From Ascidia mentula (taxonomy: Eukaryota; Chordata; Ascidiacea; Phlebobranchia; Ascidiidae): a DNA stretch of 64,000 nt. The translations under genes were made by a program, and so were the position numbers. The DNA is taken from NCBI GenBank assembly GCA_947561715.1, contig OX387197.1, positions 23,958,266 through 24,022,265 on the forward strand, given 5' to 3'. Positions 11,801 through 19,883 of the stretch are shown here, piece by piece (within the stretch, counting starts at the first letter, position 1; each line of letters opens with the position of its first letter). The notes under the pieces are model-generated. The model saw only the letters and a list, made by a program, of their open reading frames with translations, did not search any database and was not told where the DNA came from.

Positions 11801-14800
11801 GGTGATGGACCAAAAATTAATCTTAAGCAACCACCATATCTGTCACTGCAGCGTTTTTTGCTGAAGTCCTGTAACTTGTTCTAGGGGGCGATCTCACCCT
11901 CCTGAATTCGCCACTGCTTGCGATGTGCCATACTCCCTATTTTTCAAGGCCCACTCGCCTCTTGTCATAGGTGCTTTACTACCAGAGGCCGTTGACTTGG
12001 CTGTAACAATTGCATTAGCCTGAACTAAGTTCGTTGGAACAAACCAACTTAGCGCTGTGAGCTTTGAGCGCTCGTTGCCTTAATGCAATCAAAACCCCAC
12101 AAGGTCGAGTGCACGCGGCGTGGGAAGCGACCAATTTCCGTCGAACTGTCACGTGAGCTATGACCTTGACTTGCACGTCGACCTTGGGGAAGCGCATGCT
12201 GTCGCGGAACTGAAATGCGACTGCAGACTGGAGCTGGATTACCGGCCACGGGTATTTTAAGGTCGCTCGGCGGGCTTTGAACGTCCGTTTCCCACGACGA
12301 ACACCTGCATCTTTAAGCTAATTGATATTGCCCGGGATAATCGTCCCTAGACAAGCGTTAGCCGCAATGCTGTTTACCTTTGTCTGGGTCTAAGCATGGT
12401 CGATTGGAAAGCAAGTTTCTTTTGCATGGTAACGACATCGCCGACGGATGGATTGAATTGACGTTTTTCAGTAAAGATAATAGCCGACAAAATTTGTTAA
12501 CAGGACACCTATCCCTACTTGACTGTAAGCCCATATTTGGGCATCAACGTGAAAAGGATCGTAGCAGAATAATATTACTTCTAGGGAACACGTAGGCTCG
12601 TTCTTCCGTCGGCAGCCGCACAAGTGCGCGTTTCCTCGGCAACCTCTTCACCCTGCCGCGGGCAAATCACGAATCCCGGGCCGGCAATTACCGCATACCG
12701 GACAACGTGCACGCGCCCCACGTTTGGCCGGGTTTCGATACTCGCTTTTCCGCGCGACACCTTTGCCTTTTTCGGCCTCCTGTGTAACCTCGGAAACACC
12801 GGTCACTTGGCCCGCTAGGCTGTTATTACCTAAATGCAATTGGTGAGCATTGTGCGGGTAAGTCGTGTTACGGCACCTGGTCTCACCAGCGCAGCATCAA
12901 CATGTAATCATTAAATTCAGTGTTTGGCTTTGCCCGTGGGATTTCATCAATTGTCGGGTTGATTGTGTGCAGTTACTCCGTCTTGTCCTCGTGAACCCGC
13001 AAAAGACTCGACATCACAAATTATTACGAGTTGGTAATTGTTGGTATGGTGACCACGTTCTGGTTCAACACAGCATGAAAACTGCAACCAAACTGCCCCT
13101 TTGTGGTGGTTAAAAGAATACTTGACCAGGAAAGGTGCAGTTAAGCTATTTTGCTTGGCTCGTGCCGGAAAGATGGAAACAATTACATGAACTTTATTAT
13201 ATTTGGTTTTACTTCAAGTCTTTTTTGGATACGTTTTTCTTGAGATTTTCGATTACATAACACTGATATCAGTTTTAAGTGCAACGTTGTTGCAGTTTAT
13301 ACTAACGGCAAGTGATAAAATTAAAACATTTGTCAGTTAAAACGCTCCAGCTACAATTAAACTTACTTTTAAAGCTTAACCAAACCAAAGCAAACCGTTA
13401 GATTCAGCTGGAACAGGTTAGGCCAATGTCATCCAACTGTATATGTTCAACCGCTAATGGCAGCACAGAGCCAATGACCCTTCAAGCCTATTTTGCAGTT
13501 ATATTATAACAAAAAATTGCACAGGCACCGATATAACCATAAAAGTTTATTAAGTCAGGCGCCCATAAACAAACCAACTAAAGAAAGGTCGCGACGAAGT
13601 TATAATGCACGAATATGTACTCGCTGTACTGGAGATGGTGCGTCCTAAAGTTCACGCACGCAGCAATTATTCTCGACGTAACTCTCCTCGGCGAGCAATT
13701 GACAACGGGATAAACCCTGCCCATATTCAAGTGCGTAAACGATTTCACCATTGTTAAAGCGATCGTCGAAACAATAGGAGCTCTTTGTACCTGACGTGTA
13801 TTAAGATTCGGTATGTGAGAGCTGATTGAAATAAGTGGCGGCTGTACGTTACTTTCGCGTCGTTGCTCAGGCGTTTCTATGTGATAATGGTCGTGCGGAA
13901 TTTTTGGAGTTGTTAAATTGCTGGGTTATGTAATGTGGTTCATGGGAGGTATAAAAACGGTCATTGGTGGCATACGAACGTGTATTCTTGCTCAGGTCCT
14001 CGGCCAATTCTAGTATTTGTCCACAATAATGCACAATTAAACGGCGGTATAGCGGATTCTTTTTCTTTTTGTTAATCTTTATTTTATGTTGAAACCTTAA
14101 TTTTTGTGTTGCTGTTAGTGCCAGGCTTGTTGTAATTACAGAGAATCTGTTCTTCTGGCACAATTAAATGTAAACTTTTTTCACGGACATTTCTTCTGTT
14201 ATACAACAAGAATTTATCATGCTGGTAATGGCGCGGCACACAAACAAGTCCCACCATAAACGCAAAAAAAACACAAGAAAAAGAAACGCTGAGACCGCTT
14301 GTAGCGGTCACGTGATTGTACAAGGAAACGCGAAAAAAAAAAATTTAAATTTTTTTTTTCTCAGACTCAAAACCGCCTCAACCTGCTGCAGGACACTTCG
14401 GACACGCCTCCTTCACACCCCCAACAAAGCGGCAAATCCCAGCAAGGAAACGGGAAACCTCGATACAAACACGATAACGGAGAGGTAAGATAAAAAGTTT
14501 CTGTTTTTTTTTGCACTGCAGTGGTTTGACACAACTTGCTGACCGAATCGAATCAAGCCGCACGTACACTTCCACACTATTGAATACTGACGGGGATACG
14601 TAATGTCCAGGCTAAGGATGATAAAAAATTGCGTTTAGGTTATAGTTCTTTCCAGGTGACCATTCAATTTGTAATTGGACATACATTATGCTTAACAGCA
14701 TTGCTTTATTGCGGGTAAATAGATTTTCCAAATTTTGCTATCTAAACCAGTGCTTCCCAACCAGTGGGTCGCAAGGCATTTCTAAATGTTACAGTTTTCT

Positions 14801-15923
14801 ATTAGATCACAAAATTATTGCATTATAATTGTTTTTCATTTGTTTGGTCATATCTCATTGTGGGTCGCACAATAAAACCTGTATTAAAAGTGGTTTGCGA
14901 ACTGGAAAAGGTTGGGAAGCACTGGTTTAAACTATGCGTTTTTGCACGCGTGATAATACAATAATATTGGACAGAGGATTTTCTGCAAGATTGGTCGAAA
15001 GTTTTTCCCCATTAGCAAAGCTCACAACATTCACAACCCAACGTACGATTCTATTACGTTATCTGGCATAATAATGTTAACCTGGAATGGACAACCGCGG
15101 TCATTACGCGTGACCGACCGCAACTTTTTCAAAGAAACTGTCCCCGTCGCTAGGTAACACCGAACCATTCAACTTAGAATTCCCCTGCCGAGCGTGGCAA
15201 CGAAATAGGCGGTAATTTGGTGAGCAATTTTCGGCGCATTGTGGCGATTCGTCCCGAAATAACCACCTCACGTATCCAATTAACCCGCGCCTGAACCCGA
15301 AGCTCGTCTTGTTTACGGTGAATCGTGGGATTGGCGCGCGTTGAAATAATGGAATAATTAGCTTCGGTTCGGTATCGCGATTGTTTGATCTTGACTCGCG
15401 ATTGAATGACGTGTGAGATTTATTCGGGAACGTCAACGCCATTTCACAGTGCGTATAACTTATTCGTGCTTCGCGGTGTCACTATATATACGTATGACCT
15501 GATTTATTAATAGCGACATTTTTACGGTTATGAAAGAATTGTTTTTTTTGCTTTCAGCAATGATGCAAAATGATGCATTTGATTTTGTGGTGGTAAAAAT
15601 GATGAATAACCCAATACTAGGTACAGCATTTGCAGCACCGCCTTTCTTGTCTTGCAACCCGAAACATAAAATTGCATTTTGTTTGGTTACATTGTGATAT
15701 GGAAATAGCCGCCAAAATATTGTCTGTTTGACATGGTCAGCAAGTTGATTTTAGTATATTGTAGCTGCATTTGCACAGCAGCAAAACTCCGCAAATGCAA
15801 GAAAACAAGAAAATGATCAACTCTAAAGTTTCGACAATTGTCAACGCAGTAAATTGTTATTTGCCCAAATCTAAACTTCCGATGTTTCTTTTATAGGATG
15901 ACGGCGAAGGCATATGGGCGTGA
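2713..15923 (+). CDS. ERC: ERC/ELKS/CAST active-zone scaffold protein, 3' part of gene (18 exons, 5' partial)
   Basis: ERC proteins are presynaptic active-zone scaffolds that bind RIM, liprin-alpha, Bassoon and Rab6, and act at cortical secretion sites in other cells. Eighteen exons join at 2713-2867, 4679-4824, 5119-5184, 5515-5670, 6017-6184, 6570-6737, 6864-7001, 7366-7506, 7817-7957, 8704-8730, 9188-9280, 9357-9457, 9699-9804, 10083-10214, 10738-10898, 11352-11499, 14365-14484 and 15897-15923. Every intron is GT-AG, phases agree throughout, and the total (2194 nt) is one leftover base plus 730 codons and a TGA stop. The product is nearly all coiled coil, with family hallmarks such as RDESVRKLLEMLQ, LKESLTAKEQRAAILQ, LAAISEKDANIALLELS and the C-terminal IWA. 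Vertebrate ERCs are about 950-1100 residues, so roughly 230 N-terminal residues lie upstream. Family assignment is very secure. ERC1 versus ERC2 cannot be assigned, as expected for a single invertebrate gene. Confidence 0.96.
2868..4678 (+). other. ERC intron A-B
   Basis: A 1.8-kb AT-rich intron. A CpG-containing stretch near 3730-3800 has two ACGTCAC half-CRE motifs. There is a CACGTG E-box near 4238. I see no exon or repeat. Confidence 0.7.
4679..4824 (+). CDS. ERC: ERC exon B
   Basis: 146 nt. The first two bases complete the Gly codon from exon A, and the exon ends in phase 0 at ATG|GTGGGT. It encodes LSKSDDLSVVASVEMDALR and SEKARELQKLRM, aligning with the human segment before the ERC 'KALQTVIEMK' region. 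It is less conserved than its neighbours but has the right length, phase and heptad pattern. Confidence 0.88.
5119..5184 (+). CDS. ERC: ERC exon C
   Basis: 66 nt, phase 0-0, acceptor TTTTTTAG and donor AAG|GTTGGT. It encodes 22 residues (DAEVFNNSPGKSKAMKSALEAK) matching the ERC stretch that follows the variable linker. It could be skipped without a frameshift. Confidence 0.9.
5515..5670 (+). CDS. ERC: ERC exon D
   Basis: 156 nt, phase 0-0, acceptor GCTACAG and donor AAG|GTTGGT. It encodes DTKIASLERIIRELEEEV, SDGAISSAERQEEIKQLEVY and KSHSNFMKTK, near-identical to the ERC core where vertebrates have SMERGLRDLEEEI and YRSHSKFMKNK. Confidence 0.97.
6017..6184 (+). CDS. ERC: ERC exon E
   Basis: 168 nt, i.e. 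56 residues or eight heptads, phase 0-0. It encodes QTRLDTLNNQQSDSRQHIDV and LKESLTAKEQRAAILQSE. The latter is almost invariant from tunicate-like animals to human ERC1/2. Donor GAG|GTTAGC. Confidence 0.98.
6516..6550 (+). promoter_or_regulatory. tandem RFX X-box-like motifs
   Basis: GTTTCCAAGCAAC (6516-6528) and GTTGCCAAGCAAC (6536-6548) sit 20 bp apart. CCAAGCAACGC is repeated exactly. The second fits the RFX X-box consensus GTNRCC-n-RGYAAC. They lie 20-55 bp upstream of exon F, so they could also contact the splice-site region. Confidence 0.35.
6570..6737 (+). CDS. ERC: ERC exon F
   Basis: 168 nt (eight heptads), phase 0-0, acceptor CTCACCAG. It encodes VDSLRSRLDEKQRVIDQKQE and RDTLDVKDRKIAVLHKK, aligned residue-for-residue with the human VDALRLRLEEKE block of the same length. 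The donor AAG|GTCGGA is a weak match to consensus. Confidence 0.97.
6864..7001 (+). CDS. ERC: ERC exon G
   Basis: 138 nt, phase 0-0, preceded by a 126-bp intron. It encodes IESLAEVVREKDRQIAANSE and STSDSALSTMEEALTEK, matching the ERC coiled coil around TALTTLEEALAEKE. Donor AAA|GTAAAT. Confidence 0.95.
7225..7300 (+). repeat. tRNA-derived SINE-like repeat, copy 1
   Basis: The intron between exons G and H contains a Pol III B-box, GGTTCGAATCC (7255-7265), followed by CGGTGTGGT and an A-rich tail, and preceded by ACCAAGA. The copy at 8565-8645 has the same order of blocks. No A-box or cloverleaf is visible, so it is not a tRNA gene. Ends are approximate. Confidence 0.55.
7366..7506 (+). CDS. 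ERC: ERC exon H
   Basis: 141 nt, phase 0-0, acceptor TTTTCAAG and donor GAG|GTAAAT. It encodes DKVIERLRTSQDSTDEKYRE and LEKRLEGLQKNLAEKE. It corresponds to the ERC stretch around KERTIERLKEQRD through LLQGDLSEKE. Confidence 0.96.
7817..7957 (+). CDS. ERC: ERC exon I
   Basis: 141 nt, phase 0-0, acceptor TTTTCTCCAG. It encodes SSLAELQEHASSLASSALKK and VARISSQLKK, nearly the vertebrate DLKEHASSLASSGLKKDS block. Donor AAG|GTTTGC. Confidence 0.97.
8565..8645 (+). repeat. tRNA-derived SINE-like repeat, copy 2
   Basis: Shares ACCAAGATAAAAA, TGGGTTCGAATC (B-box, 8611-8622) and CGGTGTGGT with copy 1, followed by CAAAACAATTTA, which resembles the AAAAAAATGAATT tail of copy 1. It lies in the intron before microexon J. 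The left boundary is unclear. Confidence 0.55.
8704..8730 (+). CDS. ERC: ERC microexon J (27 nt)
   Basis: Nine codons, TSEEHESLQ, flanked by TTACAG and GTAAGA, phase 0-0. Its position falls between QLKK and the next coiled-coil block, where vertebrate ERCs have a variable linker. Splice signals and composition support it, but the exon is too short for homology to prove it. The flanking exons are both phase 0, so the frame is kept with or without it. Confidence 0.7.
9188..9280 (+). CDS. ERC: ERC exon K
   Basis: 93 nt, phase 0-0, acceptor CACACAG and donor GAG|GTAAAA. It encodes AQQTSALARTKEENKEKIEK and LEKSLAEKTEE, coiled coil aligned with the SDRIQHLEREITRYKDE region of vertebrate ERCs. The next intron is only 76 bp. 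Confidence 0.9.
9357..9457 (+). CDS. ERC: ERC exon L
   Basis: 101 nt, starting in phase 0 and ending after two bases of a Lys codon (AA|GTGAGA). It encodes GELDRLLEILKETENEKHNK and DKKIIALEK. This matches the vertebrate EVDRLLEILKEVENEKNDKD block very closely. Confidence 0.97.
9699..9804 (+). CDS. ERC: ERC exon M
   Basis: 106 nt. The first base completes the Lys codon from exon L, and the exon ends in phase 0 at TTG|GTGAGT. It encodes QTRDLQAQIKSLNAQMLEEI plus a Lys/Asp-rich tail, aligned with the ERC segment around QVKDQNKKVANLKHKEQ. Confidence 0.9.
10083..10214 (+). CDS. ERC: ERC exon N
   Basis: 132 nt, phase 0-0, donor CAG|GTAAGA. It encodes RDERIDELEEALRESVSITA followed by EREVVLSKEEDARHKVEKQ, close to the vertebrate KDDRIEELEEALRESVQITA block. 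Confidence 0.98.
10738..10898 (+). CDS. ERC: ERC exon O
   Basis: 161 nt, phase 0 start and two-base end (AA|GTAGGT). It encodes MEELVREFEQTKTILNQTGS then ERRKNLEEALDVK, matching the vertebrate VEELLMAMEKVKQELES to RRKHLEEVLEMK region. Confidence 0.95.
11352..11499 (+). CDS. ERC: ERC exon P
   Basis: 148 nt, acceptor TTACCAG, phase 2 to 0. It encodes QQALLAAISEKDANIALLEL and REKDKLVQQLKQQ, one of the most conserved ERC blocks. It is followed by the longest intron seen inside the gene (2.9 kb). Confidence 0.98.
11500..14364 (+). other. ERC intron P-Q with CpG-rich patch
   Basis: A 2865-bp intron. A patch at about 12590-12830 is markedly GC- and CpG-rich (contains CCCGGGCCGGC and ACGCGCCCC). 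It is open in several frames but shows no recognisable protein, so it looks more like a regulatory or CpG patch than an exon. The 3' end is an A/T palindrome that forms the polypyrimidine tract of exon Q. Confidence 0.6.
14333..14364 (+). promoter_or_regulatory. A/T palindrome at the exon Q 3' splice site
   Basis: Eleven A, TTTAAA and ten T run directly into CTCAG at the exon Q acceptor. The polypyrimidine tract can therefore pair with the A-run in the pre-mRNA. That could occlude U2AF binding and make exon Q inclusion sensitive to structure. The sequence is directly visible; the splicing effect is inference. Confidence 0.45.
14365..14484 (+). CDS. ERC: ERC exon Q (C-terminal linker)
   Basis: 120 nt, phase 0-0, donor GAG|GTAAGA. 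It begins TQNRLNLLQD, matching vertebrate TQNRMKLMAD, then becomes a Pro/Gln/Ser/Gly-rich linker (TPPSHPQQSGKSQQGNGKPR) instead of coiled coil. Vertebrate ERC isoforms diverge just after this point. Nothing like the ELKS FIP-RBD segment is seen here. Confidence 0.95.
14485..15896 (+). other. last ERC intron (Q-R)
   Basis: A 1.4-kb intron carrying a clear hAT-like MITE (14748-14924) and a CpG-rich segment at about 15090-15440 with TAAT homeodomain-type cores. The latter resembles a regulatory patch and shows no recognisable protein on either strand. Confidence 0.6.
14748..14924. mobile_element. hAT-like MITE with terminal inverted repeats
   Basis: The ends are CAGTGCTTCCCAACC and GGTTGGGAAGCACTG, perfect 15-bp inverted repeats of hAT type. 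The 177-bp interior is AT-rich, has no coding capacity, and carries subterminal GTGGGTCGCA on both sides. Flanking octamers ATCTAAAC (14740-14747) and GTTTAAAC (14925-14932) agree at 6 of 8 positions, consistent with an aged 8-bp target duplication. Confidence 0.8.
15897..15923 (+). CDS. ERC: ERC terminal exon R, PDZ-binding IWA tail
   Basis: Acceptor TTTTATAG, then DDGEGIWA and TGA. It matches the CAST/ERC C-terminus (DDEEGIWA in vertebrates as I recall it), whose last three residues bind the RIM PDZ domain. The position, phase and exact IWA make this short exon convincing. The stop codon is also the first three bases of a CRE palindrome. Confidence 0.95.
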   Translation, partial: DDGEGIWA

Positions 15924-15928
15924 CGTCA
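15921..15928. promoter_or_regulatory. CRE palindrome overlapping the ERC stop codon
   Basis: TGACGTCA begins with the ERC TGA stop. It is an exact CREB/ATF consensus; function is unknown. Confidence 0.3.
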
Positions 15929-16253
15929 TCCGGCATTATTAAAAACGAACAGCAAACAGCGCCACCTTGGGGAGCGCTGGTTCTCAGTGCAAGCACAGTC
16001 CAATCATCCACTTACTTGCAAGCCAGTTCAGTCCACTTTTAAAGCATGGTTTTTAGGTCCTTCATTGGTACTCGATTTCTTTTTCTCAGTTTTTTATATG
16101 TTTATGTCGCTTGGTTGCACTTCTCTGCCTTGCTTTAAAGTTAGGCCTCCGCAACGTTTTCGCAGCACCATCCTTTGAAAGCCCGTAAAACAACTTCGCT
16201 TTGAACTATGTGTCTTTGAAATTCGCCTCAAAATTCTCTTGCTACCCACACAG

Positions 16254-16383
16254 ATACCTGTTGAATTTGCCGAATTGTTGCGCGAATTTTTTTTCGTCAG
16301 CCGAACGCTCACCTACCAAGAAACCGACCTCAGAACACGCGCGCAGTATTCGCCATTCATATACCTTTGTTCCGAAGTACAAG
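16254..16383 (+). CDS. weak candidate exon of unknown product
   Basis: An acceptor-like CCACACAG is followed by 43 open codons and a donor-like CAAG|GTGTGT. The conceptual peptide begins IPVEFAELLREFFFVSRTLT and looks helical and protein-like. I cannot name a family and see no partner exon nearby. It could be an alternative ERC 3' exon, an exon of an unrecognised gene, or chance. Confidence 0.2.
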
Positions 16384-16934
16384 GTGTGTTAGTTGACTTA
16401 CCATTCTTCCCACGCAAAGCGCAGTTCGACTTCAGTGTTGGCCCAAAGTTCTGTGCCATGTAGAAATAGTTCTTCCTCGCATATCTGATATGCTTTCGTC
16501 AAGACTGCCGGAGTCATTGGCGGGAAACTGCCCAAGTGATTCTTGAAACCGCTTTTGACGACATTTGGTAGCTCTCATGGGATCAAGTAGCAAATTTGTA
16601 ATAACTGCGATCTGCGGAACGGTGCAGTAAAGTTGAAACAAATGCACTGAGTGGGAATTGAACTAATATGTCATATTTTCTTTGCCTGTTTTTGTTGAGT
16701 TTTGCTGTGCTTAGATTTCTTCCATTATTTGAGACCAAACTATGAAAACATCGCCACATTATTACGTCACAAAGAAACTATACTGGTGCGATAAATTGAA
16801 TCGATTCTCACAATTCGATCATTGGCCCTCGCGATATACCAGAATACACGTTCCCGTATAATACAAATGTGCACCACCTTATTGAAATTAAACTTTTTTT
16901 CACCGCGCTTTTGTTCTGTCTTCGCATTATTATG

Positions 16935-16955
16935 TGACGTCATGCAATGACGTCA
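16935..16955. promoter_or_regulatory. paired CRE palindromes, 13 bp apart
   Basis: Two exact TGACGTCA sites at 16935-16942 and 16948-16955, separated by only 5 bp and starting 13 bp apart. This is the densest CRE cluster in the window, about 1 kb after the ERC stop. Confidence 0.45.
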
Positions 16956-17202
16956 CGCACCCACTTGCGCAACCGATCATGGCGTCGCTGCATTTTTTCC
17001 TGCAAACGCATGTTAAATGTTTATGCGTCAGTAAAAGTTGTCGACTTCAGACCACGTGATCGTGATTCTCTCTGGGAATGGGAGTAGGTCAGGTTTTAGA
17101 GGCAACACGTGACCATGTAAAATCTTGTCCAATTGAATGACTCTCAGGTTCTACAGCCGTGGTTTTGACAGCCACGATTATTGTAATCAGCCTATATGCA
17201 AT

Positions 17203-17208
17203 AATAAA
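17203..17208 (+). terminator. candidate ERC poly(A) signal
   Basis: AATAAA about 1.28 kb downstream of the ERC stop, the first canonical hexamer I find on this strand after it. Such hexamers are frequent in AT-rich DNA, so support is modest. Confidence 0.25.
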
Positions 17209-19871
17209 GGTGGCGCTGAAAAAAAATGGAAGCTCAGTATTTAATTGTCGCAGTTTCTGGGCAACCTATATAATATCTGGTGAGATTGAAGTTTATATTT
17301 GACCTTACAAGTGTCAAGTAAAGCTTGAGAAACAAAATATATATATTATAATTGTTTACCAACTGAGGAGGTGTTTTCAAATCACCAGACCTTCGGGGAG
17401 CGTTACAGGAGAAAGTTTGAGAAACATTAAAACAAACCCCCCAACTATAACAATAAGCCGTGGAAAATTCTGACGCAGTTCGCTTTAGAAAACATCGTAA
17501 ATTGCAGCGTTCGCGTTAGAATAAACATCGTTTCGCTGCCCGTCATCCCCCAAATTTGAATTCCGCAGCGTCAACTTCAAACTGTCCCCGTAACCCGAGC
17601 CGTGCTGTTTTGAAATGATCGACTGTCACGCGAGGTCGCTCGTTACCGTCGCGTTTCGGACCTGCGCGAAACGCGACACCCCATATAACAGTTCGTGCGC
17701 AAAATGCCGAATTGCGAAGGAATTTGGAATTGCGGTGTTTGGTGATCTGATTACTGGGGAAAACACGCGAGGTATGTTGTGCTTGTGCTCGCTTCGTTTA
17801 ATGTGTTGTCACATGTTGCGTTTTTCTGCGGTAAGTCTGTGGTGTTCGCAAGTTTTTGTCCTGTTCTTTTCCACAGTTGCGAGGGAGGGCTTTAATGAAC
17901 CTTCAGATCGATAAACCAACCTGATCGTGTATATGCGAAAAGTCAATCTTCATGTCAATCTTACTTACGTTAACTCACCGGACAAACCATTTATTTGCTT
18001 GACATGCAACAAACGGTACAGTTTCGTGTCTGTGTCGGTGTGTTGGTCATAACAGACGACTTCATCATATTGCTTTTTCCAACCTTTTTTTTTAATAACC
18101 CAAGACAAGTTACCCTCTAAGTGCAATTGCTTTTTGTCTTCACCACAACTTGCATAGCTTGGCTAAAATTGAGCAACTTTTTAAGGTTGGTCTGGGAGTT
18201 ACGAATAAGTCGGGACCGCTGGGCGCCCGCAACCCGCCTGGCGTCGCACTGAAGCCCAACTTAAATGCCGCCACACCAATGCAAACGCTTTAAGAGCATT
18301 AAATGGTCGGAACGCCAGGCGTTTGGGACGCTCGGCTGCAAAACACAAACACTGAGTTTGGAAAACAGCGTTAACAGACTTCTGAAATCATGAGCCGCCT
18401 TTTCCTATTTAGGATTGCGGGAATTTTTGCCCTACCCCGTTCCACTCGTAAACCGTTCCGCCGCATTTCCGAAGGGCAAGGCCCGGGCGAGGGTTCGGGC
18501 TGTGCTGGGTAGACTCAAGTGTAAACGTGGACGTATCTCTGTACAAATGAGTAGCTTGTTGTGGCTCAGCTGTGAACACTTCGCCCTGCCAGTTTCCGTT
18601 TGCGACAAGAGCCCTGTTAGTTTAAGAACAACAACTTTTCGTATTTGCGCCAGGTCAAGGGTTTCGGGGTCAAAATGTCATTCCCTTAGGTTCTGGTGGT
18701 GTATTTTAACTGATTGAAAATGTCGAAGTCTGCTTTGGTTGTCTTTGTGAGTCACTAAGTAAAAATATTTCTATGAAAACCTGGTCATATCATGAAAAAA
18801 AATCAGCTTTTCGTAATTTTTTCAAATCCTCGAATTGTGACCAGTTTGGCTCCTTGCATTTAGCGAAAATCGCTCTGTATACATCAAAATGTAAACTTGC
18901 GACCAATCGCTAATCCGGAACAATGCCACAGTTTATACTGATTTAGAATTCATCTTTTCAGCAATTGATGTTTTGCCAGTAATCCGTCTTTTAATCGAAT
19001 ACAATGGCGCCATGCACAGACCCGACAATAAGGTATAAGTGTCGTCTATTTTGCCCTGATTGACGCGTTTGATTTTCAGACAAGTGGGCTTTGAGGATTA
19101 ACAAATGACTTCAGATGCCGCTTAGTCAGATTATTTCATTTTCTGCCTGACAGGTGTAAAATGTTTTCGACAGAATTTGTTCTGTTTGTTCCAAACAGCA
19201 TTCAGCTTGATGTGTATCTCTGAACTGTTTCGTTTCAGTGATTGAACGGTGAAAATTGCTTTTGTCCATTTAAAAGCGCGTTTCAAGGCAGTTTAAGATG
19301 AGCTGTGGGGCTGGACAAAGGACCTCCTATTTTTAAAAAAAGCACTTGCGCGCGTTCGGGTGTCTCTCAGTCCGACGTGTGAATGACATGCAGTTGGGAC
19401 ATTTTATACATGTATTCTGGAATATGACTTATAATCTCCTTCACTTGACACGAAGATGATTTATTGAAACCTTATTACTTAACAAAATAACACAAAAACC
19501 CTCTTTCTTCGGCCTTTCACCCAACTAATGTTTTTAAAGCACTGAATATAGGTGATATCTAAAATGTTTCAACAATTGTCACAGACACGTTTGTGGTGTT
19601 AATGATGGAGAGCCTCTAAGTGAGCTGCATACAGTGCACACAGTGAGTTGGCAAAACTCCCATAGTCAACGCAAGCTGCAATGATAAGACGTTAACGAGT
19701 CGAAACAGTGTGCAATGTGTGCAGCATGTACAGTATCGGTAGAGTTTCTTGTGTTCCGATCACGGAAATCCTGTTGACGATCTCCCACCGCGAGAAACGG
19801 AACAAGGCCCTTGGCGCATTAATCTTTAAGTCCTTCGCCTTTTCCATTAATCCGATTCCGGGCGCCGACAG

Positions 19872-19883
19872 TGCGCATGCGCG
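19872..19883. promoter_or_regulatory. NRF1-type palindrome
   Basis: TGCGCATGCGCG matches the NRF1 consensus exactly, in a short CpG-rich stretch. NRF1 sites usually mark promoters, but no gene start is apparent here. Confidence 0.3.

Larger units (their letters stand above)
15924..17220 (+). other. ERC 3' UTR and flank
   Basis: The sequence follows the stop. Poly(A) candidates are ATTAAA at 15938 (too close), ATTAAA at 16887 and AATAAA at 17203-17208. A weak candidate exon lies at 16254-16383, and a pair of CRE palindromes at 16935 and 16948. Where the transcript ends cannot be decided from sequence. Confidence 0.4.

Noticed and set aside
12624-12818. alternative ERC exon in the CpG-rich intronic patch
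   Set aside because: The peptide is not coiled coil or ERC-like, and the frames are open on both strands because of base composition.
15104-15442. 112-codon minus-strand frame in the last ERC intron
   Set aside because: No recognisable domain or clear exon signals; better explained as a CpG-rich regulatory-type stretch.
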